DNA of 64,000 nt from Bemisia tabaci (GCF_918797505.1 NC_092795.1:60300916-60364915); one strand, 5' to 3'; numbered from the stretch's first letter, positions 45,753-56,702 are shown. Numbers and translations are program-made. The notes: generated by a model from the sequence alone, not told the origin.

Positions 45753-46283
45753 AATATAAAAATCTTGTGTGCATAAAACTTTTAAGTTTGAATTTTTTAC
45801 GGATTATTGCTTTGGAGCCTTAAAAGACCATACGGCATTAAAAATCCTGCGCTCCTTCAACTAGTCGGTTAGGCAATTTGACCTACCTAGAAGTTAATAT
45901 AGTTGTATCAATGATTTTGGTCATTTGGCGCAAGTTATCACATAAGCTAAATGAAATATCGATGGCTAACGAACAATACCGCCTATCTGCGAACTGACAA
46001 TTTTGCAGAACAAAGAGAAATCCTCGCCATTTTTGTAATTTTAAGATAAGTTTTACAATTTTTTCATACATTACTGAATTGAAAAAAAAACTATAATCAT
46101 CAGCTTGCGTATTTTATAGTGTAAAATGTGGCAAAATCGCTCACTCGTTTTTCTCAAAATTGCTAGTTATACGGTATTGTTCGTTTGGATCGATATTTTA
46201 GATCCCGGCAATCAATCCTCACATCAGCGTATCTTAACTATCATTGAAGTGTCGATAATATAATGATTTATAATCATTATCCA
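45753..46283. other. no recognisable feature
   Basis: AT-rich. No exon or shared repeat was recognised. Confidence 0.4.
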
Positions 46284-47323
46284 GCTAACTTTTGAACGAA
46301 TTGAGCTAGGGTAATGAAACTTTGGGAATGTTCCTATCTCAAAGGGGACCATCTTTTGGGGGGGTCAAAATTTTGGTCCCCCCTCAGGGGGGGGGCACGG
46401 GGGGCCCCCAACTTTTTTTTTTCAAATGGCAACCCCTATCTTGTGATACATCATTCGAAAGAGCATAAAAAACTAAGAATTTTGGCGCAAACCGCCGAAT
46501 GTCAATATCCTCAATTTGTTTCACAATCATTATCCTAAAAATTGCAGAAATCACTTCGCTGTAATTTTAAGGGGGGCCTCGGACCCCCAAATACGTCAAA
46601 TCAAAGGTCATTCAAATTTCCCGCGAAAAAAGGCAATTTCCCCTAGATTTGCCTCCACATTATCTCAGTAAGGTCAAAATTAGTTCAACATTACGTTGGC
46701 AAGTCCCCAAATTTCGGGAAAAGTTAAAAAAAAAACGAAATTTAAGGTGATTAAATTTGACCGTTTAAATTTCATTTTTTTTAACTTTTCCCGAAATTTG
46801 GGGACTTGCCAACGTAATGTTGAACTAATTTTGACCTTACTGAGATAATGTGGAGGCAAATCTAGGGGAAATTGCCTTTTTTCGCGGGAAATTTGAATGA
46901 CCTTTGATTTGACGTATTTGGGGGTCCGAGCCCCCCTTAAAATTACAGCGAAGTGATTTTTGCAATTTTTACTTAAAAGCGGACACAATTTGGTAAATTT
47001 TCCCGTTTTATTTTTTTCTTTACGATAATTTGAACCGGAGTTATGATTTTTTGAAAATAGGTCTTTGACCTTTGACCTATCATAACTCGGTCAAAAATTA
47101 AGATATTGATCTGCGGTTTGCGCCAAAATTCTTAGTTTTTTATGCTCTTTCGAATGATGTATCACAAGATAGGGGTTGCCATTTGAAAAAAAAAAGTTGG
47201 GGGGCCCCCCGCGCCCCCCCTGAGGGGGGACCAAAATTTTGACCTCCCCAAAAGATGGTCCCCTTTGAGATAAGAACATTCCCAAAGTTTCATCACCCTA
47301 GCTCAATTCGTTCAAAAGTTAGC
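46284..47323. mobile_element. 1.04-kb giant palindrome (foldback element)
   Basis: The outer arms GCTAACTTTTGAACGAATTG and CAATTCGTTCAAAAGTTAGC bound a long, nearly perfect inverted repeat. It includes CAAAGGGGACCATCTTTTGG, the G-run TCAGGGGGGGGG, AAATGGCAACCCCTATCTTG and GGCAAGTCCCCAAATTTCGG, each with its complement on the other side. The centre is near 46757 with a loop of about 40 bases. The right arm has roughly 130 bp (about 46975..47105) that the left arm lacks, so the left arm carries a deletion. The same peptide-like frame appears on both arms because of the symmetry; it is not a gene. Confidence 0.85.
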
Positions 47324-50300
47324 AGGGGTGGGACGGACTTTTGGTACACCCTGTATTGTTTCATAACCTATGCATATAGATAGAGTAAGTAGAACCATCA
47401 CTCTGATATTTTGCCTTTCAATTATTTCATCAAAGATTATAATTTTGCGAGAGTTACAAGTCCCATCACAACACGACCTCAACTTTACGCTTTTACAAAC
47501 AGCGTCACCCTGACTTACGAAACAGCCAGCGCGGAAATCCCCATTCATCCAGTCATCGCATCGCCCGAGTGAAAAATCTCAAATGATGGCACGTACGAGC
47601 CGAAACGTCAGCGCGGCCTAAACGGCACCGCAGCCTCGGAACAGCAGGAGTGCTTGAGCCTTTGTGCGAACTATCAACTAAAAGCCGCGCTTTTATCCGA
47701 CCACGCCACGTTGCCAAACCTCCCATAGACCGCCTACCTAAAACCAGGATTAAATAAAAAACCGGTGATTTGGGGGCAGGGCGGTCGTTTTTGCCGGGCT
47801 TTTTTCCATTTCGGCCGCGGCCCTAATGAGCGCGGCACGGGCCGGCCATAACTCCGCGGCTATTGAATTAAGTCCTCGAGCGTGGCCGCGGGGGCACCAC
47901 GTCGTTTCGATAATTCCTCGCCTCGCTCGCGTTAAAACTCAACTCCGCTTTTGCTTGAGCTCTCAATGGCGTTGAGCTTTATGGAAGATAAGGCTCAACT
48001 AAATATGCAGTTACGTCTTTAAGTCGAATTCACCTGAGGCCTCCTGGTTCCGTTTCGAAACGGGAGGATTTCACATCCGATACGGCATCGTCCCTTATGC
48101 CTTCACAACGGGGCTCTTTGTCGAATTTCTTTCATAAACAACTTCATTATCTCCCGGGTTTTCGCCTTTAGTCCGAGTTCTGTGATGCCTTGACTCGCTT
48201 TAACATGATTTCCTGTCCACCTGTAGTTACTTTTTTCTTTTCCATCTTCCTTTCCACCTGCTTGTCGAACGTGTCTTTTGGTCTTTCAGCCAGTTTTTTT
48301 CTTACTAGAGACACATGGATGGAGTCAAAGTGCATACATCCGGGTTGATAAGATATTTCCGTACATGAATGTCATATTTTCTAAATTGCACTTTGTTGCA
48401 TGATTCAGACTTTGTTTTTTTCCTTAAATTATTTTTCGTGGAAGGAACCACTTATAAGATTTGATGTTGTGTAGCACAAAATTCATCGATGAGATTTACT
48501 GAATGAGTTATTCGATAAGCGTTTTCTGAAACAAATGGATATAAACACCTTCTGCCTTTCCCAAAATAACAAAATAATTATAAATGTTCTGCAAAGTAAA
48601 AATAATATTTTATTGTTTTTCTAATACCGGAGGGACCTCATGATCAACGATAGAGGAAGCTATTATTTTTACTGTAGAAGTAAAAGCATGATATTTATTA
48701 CATTTATTCCGTACCACCATTAAACTGTGTTATGAGAGTTCGGGCATGTGCATAATTCGAAATCTCCTGTGGGTGGTAGAAGGGCACCTCATCAAGGGGG
48801 AGGGGAGGCCTGGGGGCACTAAAAAGTGGACTGCAGATCTAGTGGGACTCCTCCAGCATCAAAGGAGGGTTTGAGAGATTTCTCTAGCTCCAAAGGGGGT
48901 ACCGGGGGACCTTCGTGGGAAAAGTTTGGTAAATTGAGTCGTCTCAGGAGCCAACTTGAGCTTTTTTCGCTGTTTCGAAAAATCGATCAAATTATACATC
49001 CAAAGCCATTGCCCAAATCTAAGTGGCTCTCATTGCACTATTCTTTTCTTTTTTAAATTATCTATTCATTTTTTGATCGTAGTTTTTACTTCATTCATTT
49101 TCGAAACTGATGTTGCAGAAAATGAGACGCCCTTCTGTAAATAAAACCATGGCTAGAGCGCCGGAGTGCCTAGCCTGCTTTTTATCAGTATGAGTTCTCA
49201 ATCCTATTTGCAGGTAGTAATAAATGAAAAAGTTCGCTCATAGAAATAATCTTCGCTCGCCAACTTTAATAATGGTACTCAACGCGAATCCAGAAATTAT
49301 ACGACTAATTTCTCTAAAAGGTGCTAGGGGTTCACTATTAATCCATTCATTGATGACTAGGGTGGAGGTTAGATAAGAGCGCATACATACCCTCGTTTAA
49401 TAAGCACGGAATAGCCCCCCATCATAAAGGATTTGTTTACTTTCCGGAAGTACTTGCAACAAGCCAAATGGTAAACATCGTAAATAAATCGGGGTGAATG
49501 TGAAATAATAGCTTGTTAAACAAAAACAATTAAAATCAATTCACAGAGAAAAAAATGCAGTTGGCCGCCGTTCAAAATTCAAGGGGTTGGATAGGATCCG
49601 GGAATGAATAACATTATACGGCATTGGCTAAATGCACCAACTTCGATAACTCTACCATGTTGACAATCTGTGAAAATAAATTCATACTTTTCTGAGGATT
49701 CTTGAGCCAAACAAAAGAGCACGGATAGGACACTGGGTGAAATCTGGAAGGGCGAAATTCAGTTCGCGTGTACGATACACAGGAACAATCGACAAACACT
49801 GATGTGCACACCGCACTGACCCGTGTTTCTGAAGTGCCATGCGCTTATCGTAACGCGATGAGGCAATTGATTAATTATTATGAATACTAAAATTACAAAA
49901 TATAGTTAAAAATTTGCACCTCTCCAATTAGATTGTACCATTTCATCGTTCATTCGGCAACGGCACATAACAGTGAAACGATTTTCGGTTCGAGCGTAAC
50001 ACATAAAGGTTTCATTCCAGGTGACTGGATTTTTCAGTCGTGGCGACTGAATTAGAGTTCAGTTAACCGAAGTTTTTGTTCACTATTGCTAAGAATTGAA
50101 GTCTATACGAAAGACTTCGGCTATCTGGACTGAAGTTCGCATCCTCTGACTGAAAATTTTACTTACCTAGATCGAACACTTTGTGCGCTATATGAACTGA
50201 AGTCAGTAGCAACTCTGATGCTGACACTGATACTCTATTTAAATTCATTACATATAAAGATCAAATATCCCTAAAATTTAAAAAACTCAAAACTTGCCTT

Positions 50301-50607
50301 ACTTAATTGTTGTCCCACCAGACGACGTTTAAAATTCGCCATTTTTTTTCGTGAACGTTGATACAATGTAAGAGACTTTCGTTCATCGATGTGAAAAAGG
50401 ACTTGCCAAAACACGAAAGTTCCTTTATATTTAGAATTTGTCTATCGATTTATGAAAACAGGTACCTGCAGTTCAACGAGGTTCAATCGTAGCGCACGGC
50501 GAAGCTTGTAATTCTTCATAGTAATTGTTGTGTGATAAACAATTTCAAACAAACGATAAAAAAAAAAAAAAAAAAACTCCACTGTATTCCAAAGACTCAT
50601 CCTCTGC
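47324..50607. other. no supported gene; GC-rich patch at 47.58-47.94 kb
   Basis: Immediately right of the palindrome is TTTTGGTACACCCTGTAT, a motif often seen at ends of insect repeats. 47580..47940 is CpG-rich (GCGGCCGCGG-like). 48776..48920 is G-rich. The remainder is AT-rich and I see no exon, TIR pair or shared repeat. Confidence 0.4.
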
Positions 50608-50776
50608 CGCGGATCGATTGTTGAATCGATATCGAATGACTTTGATCGATAAATAGCATTGCCAAGATAGGGATTTATCGATCATGTTAAATCGATAAAA
50701 GATCGATAAATAGCATTGCCAATATAGGGATTTATCCATCAAGTTCATTAGATAAGGACTCAACAATCGCCCCGCT
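50608..50776. mobile_element. family-F foldback MITE with internal duplication
   Basis: CGCGGATCGATTGTTGAATC then GATATCGAATGACTTTGATC at the left; ACTCAACAATCGCCCCGC at the right. Inside, GATCGATAAATAGCATTGCC then AA(G/T)ATAGGGATTTATC occurs twice about 52 bp apart. Confidence 0.75.
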
Positions 50777-50872
50777 GGTGCATCGACTAATACCCAATCC
50801 ATCAAATGATTGATTTAAAATTCTAGAGGGGATAAAAGAATCCCTCTAATTTTAACCAATGAGCTCAGTAAA

Positions 50873-51048
50873 GTTTTTATTGTTACTATTTTTAATATAC
50901 GAGTTCTTGGTATGAATTTTGAATATTTAAGTCTTTTGTTTGATCAGTTCTAATCACAGTACTTCTATTATTAACTTCGTTACCTTTACTTGCAGGAGCT
51001 ATTACTACATTATTGATGAATCGTCATTTTAATGGATCTTTTTATGAT
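50873..51048 (+). pseudogene. COX1: nuclear mitochondrial insertion (numt) of COX1
   Basis: A ~175-bp fragment of cytochrome c oxidase subunit I. The first part (50873..50935) reads VFIVTIFNMRVLGM and then NFEYLSL using ATA as Met. After one missing T near 50936 the frame shifts and continues FVWSVLITV, LTSLPLLAGAIT, then NRHFNGSFYD, with TGA (50941) read as Trp. This is the segment of COX1 around transmembrane helices VI-VII in the invertebrate mitochondrial code. The frameshift, the in-frame nuclear stop and the abrupt ends against unrelated DNA show a dead nuclear copy. No other mitochondrial gene adjoins it. Confidence 0.9.
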
Positions 51049-52599
51049 CTTTTTACCAATTTGAAAAGAGCTTTCAAGCCTCGAGGAAATAATTCTCTCA
51101 TTTTACGTGTTCCCCATGTCCAATTTTTAGCCCTTTCAGGCTCGGGGCCGACGAGCTGAAGATAGCGCGGTTCCGAAGGTATTATTGAGTGCTGGAAGTT
51201 ATCACTCTGTCTCTTTGATTGGTTTCGGCTTCGATGGAAATCGAGCTGCATAAGCATTCCACTTTTGACTCGCAAAGCCGCGGCCACCGACCGAAATGAA
51301 AGTTTGTCCTAAGTCATGATCGTCCTCAAAATGACCCGGAACTTTGATTTCGGGACGGAAATAATCAAAAGTTTCTCGCTAAGAGTGCAGTGGTGTCAGC
51401 TGAGTTGAATTTCTGTACCGTTCGGTTAGGCTCTTCGACAGGAGCAAATGATCGCCCACGAGACAGTGAGGACATCAGAGGTCGTAAAAGAAGACCTTGA
51501 GGAAACTTAGATTTTTCAAATCTTTTAAATCTACGTAAGTTGTCAAATAGAGATTAGGTTCTAAAACGCGTCAAAACTATGTCATGAAGTCAAACAAACT
51601 TGTCATCATTAAGTGGTATCTCCGATTTCGACCAAACTCGAATATTTAACCACGCATAAGATCACATCAATTAGTCAAACTACAATACATTAAAACTAAA
51701 ATTAAAATTGAGTTTTTGTAAATCATAAATTATTATGGGTTGAAAGAGAGTGAATATGTCTTGTTAGACATGACTTATGAAAAAGTAGTAAAATTAGTCC
51801 ACAGAGTAATCTCTAAAAATGACGACTTTTTTTTCTTTTTTTTTTAATTTTAAGAGACTGTAACAGGATATAAAGCTTAATCAGTAAGGTATATTAAAAT
51901 TTCATAGAAGAAATACACTAAAAGGTCTGAGGGTAACGTCCGGTTTATCCTGACGCTTGGCAACCTTGTTGCACGCAACTTTTCCGGAGGTGGGTGGACG
52001 GTGAACAGAACACTGCTCGCAAAAGTAATATCATCTGAAATATAAAGTTCACCTGGACAAATATATTGGACACAAAACGTTTGGATACAAGCTTGCCCAA
52101 CATCAACACCAGTGGTGTGCTCCTCGAAAAATTGCATTTATTTCGAGTTGAGCTAATGATACATATCGGAACGACCAAAGACTTTTAAGCCTAACCACGC
52201 CGTTTTTTTGACGATATTAATTTCAACTTAGCAAATATTGACGCAGACGTAACTGTGGGGCTTAATTTTTAGTTACTCGTTTGGCATCAATCATTGATGC
52301 AATTCGATATGAGGGACAACAAACTATGATATGCACCAAGCTGTTTGATCGTTTACGCAGAACTAATGTATATAACTTGCATCACGCAATCGGATTTATA
52401 TTGAATAGAAAGACCCGAGGCCTTTCATTTTACGAAAAATTTTGCATTTTGTAGGAGTCTCTGACAAAATCTTTTCCGTTTTTTTCTCTTTTCTTCTAGA
52501 TATTTTGATACGCTCTTCTCATTCATCATAAAGTGTTGCTGAACCACCTATAAGTCGCATTCATCTAGTAAGTCGCATTAGTTGCAATTTGAGCGACAC
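51049..52599. other. no recognisable feature
   Basis: AT-rich. No exon, TIR or shared repeat was recognised. Confidence 0.4.
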
Positions 52600-53005
52600 C
52601 TCATTTATAGCATAGAGCGGAGCATTGCAAGTTCATACCTCGCGCCTTCAATTTTGCAGATGCAACACGGACATCCATCAAGCACGAATAGTTGTATCTC
52701 TGCGCCGTCACCAACGCGTTACCTTTCCCATGCTCTATTTTTCGATTTTGTGTTGGTTCCGTTTGTTTTATTTGTAAAGGTTCTTCAAGGGCTACGTGAG
52801 CAACGCAGCCGAAGATAGAAAAGACGTAATCCTGTCTTATTTTTTTACTTTTCTCCAAAATCTAGCGACACGTTACTAGCAGCACAGAGCGGAGCCTTGT
52901 GATTTCATGCCTCACGCCATCGCGCCTTCAATTTTGCTCATGCAACATGGACATCCATCAAACACGAATAGCCGTATCTCTGCGCCGTCCTCGGCGCGCG
53001 TGGAA
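52600..53005 (+). repeat. satellite R1 dimer
   Basis: CGCGCCTTCAATTTTGCAGA (52641) recurs as CGCGCCTTCAATTTTGCTCA (52921), a 280-bp period. Both are followed by ATGCAACA(C)GGACATCCATCAA and ACGAATAG(T/C)(T/C)GTATCTCTGCG. The linker has TTCTTCAAGGGCTACGTGAG, a second uninterrupted version of the MITE target of copy 1. Confidence 0.75.
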
Positions 53006-53128
53006 GTGTCTCTTATTTTTGAAAAATGAGAAATGTTAAACGTCGCATTTTTCGAAACAAACAAGAGTTTGTGCCCATTTTTCAATGTAGAATGAAAAAA
53101 AAAAAATAAACAGATAATTAAAATGAAA

Positions 53129-53530
53129 TATGCAATAGAACGAAATTGTTATTTGTTCCCAGTGGGGAAGTTCTAGAGGCAAGATATTTGATCTGAGGTG
53201 TCCATGAGTTTTATGCACTGGAAAAAAAACCAAATTGGATCTAGCGTCCAGACTCTTGAAAACATCGACAAGAAAAAGTACTCTTGATTCAATCAGAATC
53301 TAGCTTAAATCAAGAACCAAGCCTCTTAATTTAAGCGGATTTCGTTTTGATTCAAGCAAAAATCCGATTGAATCAAGAGTATTTTTTCTTGTCAATGTTT
53401 TCAAGAGTCTGGACTCTAGATCAAATGTGTTTTTTTTCCAGTGTATGCAATAGAACGAACTTGTTATTTGTTCCCGGTGGGGAAGTTCCAGAGGGAAGGT
53501 ATTTGATCTGAGGTGTCCATGAGTTTTATG
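53129..53530. repeat. 87-bp tandem duplication split by MITE A
   Basis: 53129..53215 and 53444..53530 are 87-bp copies starting TATGCAATAGAACGAA and ending GTCCATGAGTTTTATG, with only a few differences. The family-A MITE sits exactly at their junction. Confidence 0.9.
53216..53443. mobile_element. family-A foldback MITE, copy 6
   Basis: CACTGG...CCAGTG, 228 bp, flanked on both sides by TATG. Because the two 87-bp units end and begin with TATG, this may be a target duplication or simply the unit boundary. Confidence 0.85.
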
Positions 53531-54242
53531 CTGAAAGTTCCTGGGCTCGACACAGTCTGGCGACTCAGGAGAACAGCAAAAAGTGAGTGGGGCATGAAAA
53601 GGCATGGTGCAACGAGCTGGATGCTTGCATTGGAAATGTTCGTCATAATTTGGTAAATAAACGCGGCATTTTAATTAACCGCGGACGGCGTATTCCTTGG
53701 CTCCGGGGCAAATACAAAAGTCAAAGATTCAACCCCTGATATTACATTCGGGGTTGAGCCCCGCGCTGCGCACGGCCCCTTGCTTCGTGATATGCTACTC
53801 ATTAATATCCCATAAATAAGCAGTATACTTTGCTGAACAAATACATCCGGCAAACAGTGTGGGTCTTTCAGATTCGGATCGTGATCACAGTTAAAATGTT
53901 TTCCCTTCAACTCCAGATGGATTAGAATTGCACGGACGCTTTCGATTCCTGATCAATATTCAAAAGGTCAGATGTCCAGGATATTTTCAAGCTCCAACTG
54001 TGTAATACGCGAGTCGGGTTAATTTTGAGTATATTCAAAATCAATTGTTTCGGATTGAAGCTTTCATTGTGGAACTGTGATTCAGAAAAAGTAACAAGTG
54101 ACTGCAGATACTTGCCTATGAAAATATTTGGAAACACGCAGATGTAACTCGGTTTTTTTATGCTAGGATATATTGAACTGCGTTTTGCAATAAGAATGGC
54201 CTGTTTTAGCCTTGCTTCCCTAGATTTTGAATGAATTTTTAA
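53531..54242. other. no supported gene
   Basis: A GC-rich patch at 53670..53790 (TTTTAATTAACCGCGG, CCGCGCTGCGCACGG), then AT-rich DNA. Confidence 0.4.
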
Positions 54243-54505
54243 ATTGGATTGTATTTTGCAAAAAGGAACCAAGAGCATTTCAATGTTGCTAAAATTGTGC
54301 ATCTCAAATCCTTTACAAAAAATTACAGAAATCATGAAGAAAATTGAATTTACGAATGAAATTTTCGTCTTAAATTCATAGTTCATTGGGAGTAAAGATA
54401 AAAACTTGTCTAGATGATCAGTTTCTATTTGCAAGGTGAAAAATGTTGCACAATCTTTACGACATTGGAAGGCTTGCGGTTCCCTCTTGCAAAATGCAAT
54501 CCAAT
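54243..54505. mobile_element. family-N MITE, copy 3
   Basis: AATTGGATTGTATTTTGCAA then AAGGAACCAAGAGCATTTC at the left and GGTTCCCTCTTGCAAAATGC then AATCCAATT at the right. 263 bp. A 170-codon minus-strand frame crosses it by chance. Confidence 0.85.
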
Positions 54506-54548
54506 TATAAGTAATTAAAAATACCTTCTAGCAAATGAGTCGAACTAC

Positions 54549-54615
54549 CTTGTTTTAAGATAGCGTGAACCTGTAAAACCCACGCCATGTAGAATCTCGA
54601 GCGCAGTGCGTCCAT
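54549..54615 (-). CDS. putative first coding exon (signal peptide) of the 39.1-kb gene
   Basis: On the minus strand an ATG at 54615 has G at -3 and G at +4. It opens 22 codons reading MDALRSRFYMAWVLQVHAIL then KQ, followed by one base and donor CAAG/GTAGTT. This gives a basic N-region (LRSR), a hydrophobic core (FYMAWVLQVHAIL) and a phase-1 exit. The 39105..39246 exon needs exactly one base from its predecessor; the join would give ...LKQ-G-ACPFKSHW, placing a signal peptide directly before the Cys-rich domain. The intron would be about 15.3 kb. Phase matching alone has a one-in-three chance, so this is an inference and not a firm gene model. Confidence 0.35.
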
Positions 54616-55150
54616 CACGAAATCCCCATCGTGGATGCGTGCACCCCTCCGTGTATGTTCGCAGGCGCCCTTATAAATTATAGATGATACTTTTGAAAAC
54701 ATTCGCTTTTTATTATTGCCCCGTGATGGGTTCGGTCCGAGATAGAATCAACAAGCGAGTGCGCTGGAGGTAACGCAGTCGAGATAAGCAGATGTTCATC
54801 CCCACGCGAGTATGGAGATAAAGATAGGGACACGGCCGCAGACAGAATCGAATGACCCGTGAGCGCAGCGCAGCGCCGGGGAGGGTATACTACCCTCTCC
54901 TCAAACAGGTACCGGGCCGCTCCTGTGCTGGATCTCTGATTATTCCGAGTGCCTAATGGGGCGCTGGGAAAAATGCAAAGTTGGTCCCTGTCATTCCCCC
55001 GTGCTAAGCTACAACCACCTAACCGCAGTGCAAACGTTGTGTCCGTGTGTGGTTTCTGCTCTGAACGGCAGTATTCCCCTCCGGTCCGTTCCATTCTCGT
55101 GCTACGATCCCGCGGCTATTTTCAGGGCTGTGTTTCTCCCACGATACGGA
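54616..55150 (-). promoter_or_regulatory. GC-rich block, possible 5' UTR/promoter
   Basis: CpG- and GC-rich compared with the AT-rich surroundings, directly upstream of the putative start codon on the minus strand. Overlapping open frames on both strands have no recognisable domain. A possible intron boundary (TTTATAAG/GGCGCC) lies near 54674. No convincing core promoter motif can be named by eye. Confidence 0.25.
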
Positions 55151-55504
55151 GGGAGAATTTTAAATTCGAAATCAGTGTATGTCGAGTTCAAATAGCGAAG
55201 AACGTCCGTATGCTTTTGATCGTGCTGAATTCGCAGGGTAACAAAAATGTGAATGAATCTGAGTGAGGTCTGAAAAGATTGACGTTTTTGTACAGATACT
55301 AGAATGGCTGCCGCACTCTTCTTCAAAACGATTTTATTTTCTCTTTTTTACACCTCTTTTTCTCATTTTTGATGACTCAAATGACTTCAAAACCGTAACA
55401 TTGTCTTACTAATGGTCCGAAATAGGTCACAGAATTACCTTGTTTAAAGATCACATAATGGATGAAGGTATTCAGTGGCTGGTTAAAAATTGACAAGCCC
55501 TAAA
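55151..55504. other. no recognisable feature
   Basis: AT-rich. No exon or repeat recognised. Confidence 0.4.
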
Positions 55505-55561
55505 AATAACCAATAATAACAAATGGTAAACATGCCAAATTTCACATAAATACCACCAAAA

Positions 55562-55591
55562 CGTTTCGGCTGAAAACTCAGCCTTCCTCAG
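55562..55591 (-). ncRNA. hammerhead-ribozyme-like core (left arm)
   Basis: Minus strand: CUGAGGA, A, then a 6-bp hairpin GGCUGA/UCAGCC with GUUU loop, then GAAACG. This fits the CUGANGA-stem II-GAAA core. Stems I and III and the NUH cleavage site were not identified, so activity is unproved. Confidence 0.35.
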
Positions 55592-55769
55592 CTGGATACA
55601 AACACTAATACATTGTAAAAATCTAAAGACGTAGTACTTGGCTATGCCTCTCAAAGCGAGAAAGATGTTGTTATGAAAAGTGTTGGATAAAAACATTTTC
55701 CTCGCTTTGAAAGGTACAGCCAAGTACTGCGATTTTAGATTTTTACAATTTTTGACTGTTTTTATCCAA

Positions 55770-55798
55770 CTGAGGAGAGCTGAGTTTTCAGCCGAAAC
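55770..55798 (+). ncRNA. hammerhead-ribozyme-like core (right arm)
   Basis: Plus strand: CUGAGGA, then G77-C93 closing pair (A78 bulge), stem GCUGA/UCAGC with GUUU loop, then GAAAC. Upstream AUC at 55764..55766 is a conceivable cleavage triplet, but flanking helices are not clear. Confidence 0.35.
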
Positions 55799-55944
55799 GT
55801 TTTGGTGGTATTTATGTAAAATTTAGCCTTGTTACCCGCTGTGTAATTTGTTATTATTGTATATCTTGTCAGAGGCTGTGGAGCATCAAACATATCTTAA
55901 AAAGAACCAGAAACAGTGAACAATTGTGTAATGATTAGTAGACG

Positions 55945-56040
55945 TGTCAGAATTTCCCTGACATTTCCCACGAATTCCCTGACTTTCTCCGATTTTCCCG
56001 ACTGCCGGCAACCCTGATATTATGATCAGGCATTTACTGA
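55945..56040. repeat. CCCTGAC-type repeat fragment (family J-like)
   Basis: TTTCCCTGACATTTCCC, TTCCCTGACTTTCTCCG then CTGCCGGCAACCCTGA resembles one end of element J. The partner end was not found. Confidence 0.5.
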
Positions 56041-56159
56041 CCGCACTAACGGTTTTTTTTTTACCGGTATAGTGCCCACTACAATTGACCACTACACAGG
56101 GTCTGAACTAGAAGTAAACGTTACATGTTTCCTTTTCAAAATCGTCCATATACATCGAT

Positions 56160-56365
56160 TTACACAACAGGAAGCTGAGAAATCAACTTATAAACGACGA
56201 GACATTAACAAGTGTATTATTAACACAGATTAAATAGACATTGAGTTATACAAATGATGTCTTTTGTATTTCTGCCATCAAACCAATGTTAATTATAAAC
56301 GCTTATATCCTGTTCAGGGGTTGATTTTCAGACTTCCTCTTGATTCGTTTTTCTTGTCTGAGGGC
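56160..56365. repeat. interspersed repeat O, copy 2
   Basis: Collinear blocks with 24880..25110, notably AACCAATGTTAATTATAAAC, GCTTATATCCTGTTCAGG and GGTTGATTTTCA. Confidence 0.5.
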
Positions 56366-56465
56366 CCATTCTTTGTTTTCACGTATCACTCGAGTGATAA
56401 GTCAAGCGGGCGTTTGGAAGAACTTTCACGCCAATCGATCGAGCGAAGAATACAGTTCTGCCGTC

Positions 56466-56702
56466 CCGAGGAAGAACGCCGTATGAACATTCGAGAGTTG
56501 CAAAATTTCCTTCGACGAAATGTTTATTTTTGAGGAAAGTTATGAATATATTACCTTGAAATTCTCAGACACTTCAGGTGGAACTGCGAAAAAAATTACC
56601 TGCAAAATTGGAAGGAAAATATTCATAAGTTTACCAAGAAATTCGTGTTCCATCGAAGGAAATTGGGCAACGCCTGAAGGTTCATACGGCGTTTTTCCTT
56701 GG
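56466..56702 (+). mobile_element. family-B MITE, full length
   Basis: GAGGAAGAACGCCGTATGAA then CATTCGAGAGTTGCAAAATT at the left; CAACGCCTGAAGGTTCATAC then GGCGTTTTTCCTT at the right. 237 bp. Confidence 0.8.

Larger units (their letters stand above)
55505..55858. mobile_element. foldback element carrying two hammerhead-like cores
   Basis: Long inverted repeat: left CCAATAATAACAAAT, ACATAAATACCACCAAAACG, TTTCGGCTGAAAACTCAGC; right GCTGAGTTTTCAGCCGAAAC, GTTTTGGTGGTATTTATGT, ATTTGTTATTATTG. The arms continue inward through AAAATCTAAA and GTACTTGGCT to a centre near 55670. Arms are about 175 bp with mismatches. Each arm carries CTGAGGA, then a GCTGA-GTTT-TCAGC hairpin, then GAAAC. No ORF. Confidence 0.75.

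Noticed and set aside
46314..47285. Two similar frames with the shared peptide NFFFSNGNPYLVIHHSKEH
   Set aside because: They are the two arms of the giant palindrome read in opposite directions.
47583..47612. ATGATGGC...GCCGAAACGTC resembling a hammerhead core
   Set aside because: The CUGANGA element is not conserved (AUGAUGG), so the core is incomplete.
53922..54434. 170-codon minus-strand open frame
   Set aside because: Its middle is a family-N MITE, and no protein motif is visible.
54678..55094. 138-codon minus-strand open frame
   Set aside because: Low stop density is expected in this GC-rich block. Composition is Ser/Arg/Pro-rich without a domain, and the region is more likely 5' UTR or promoter if anything.
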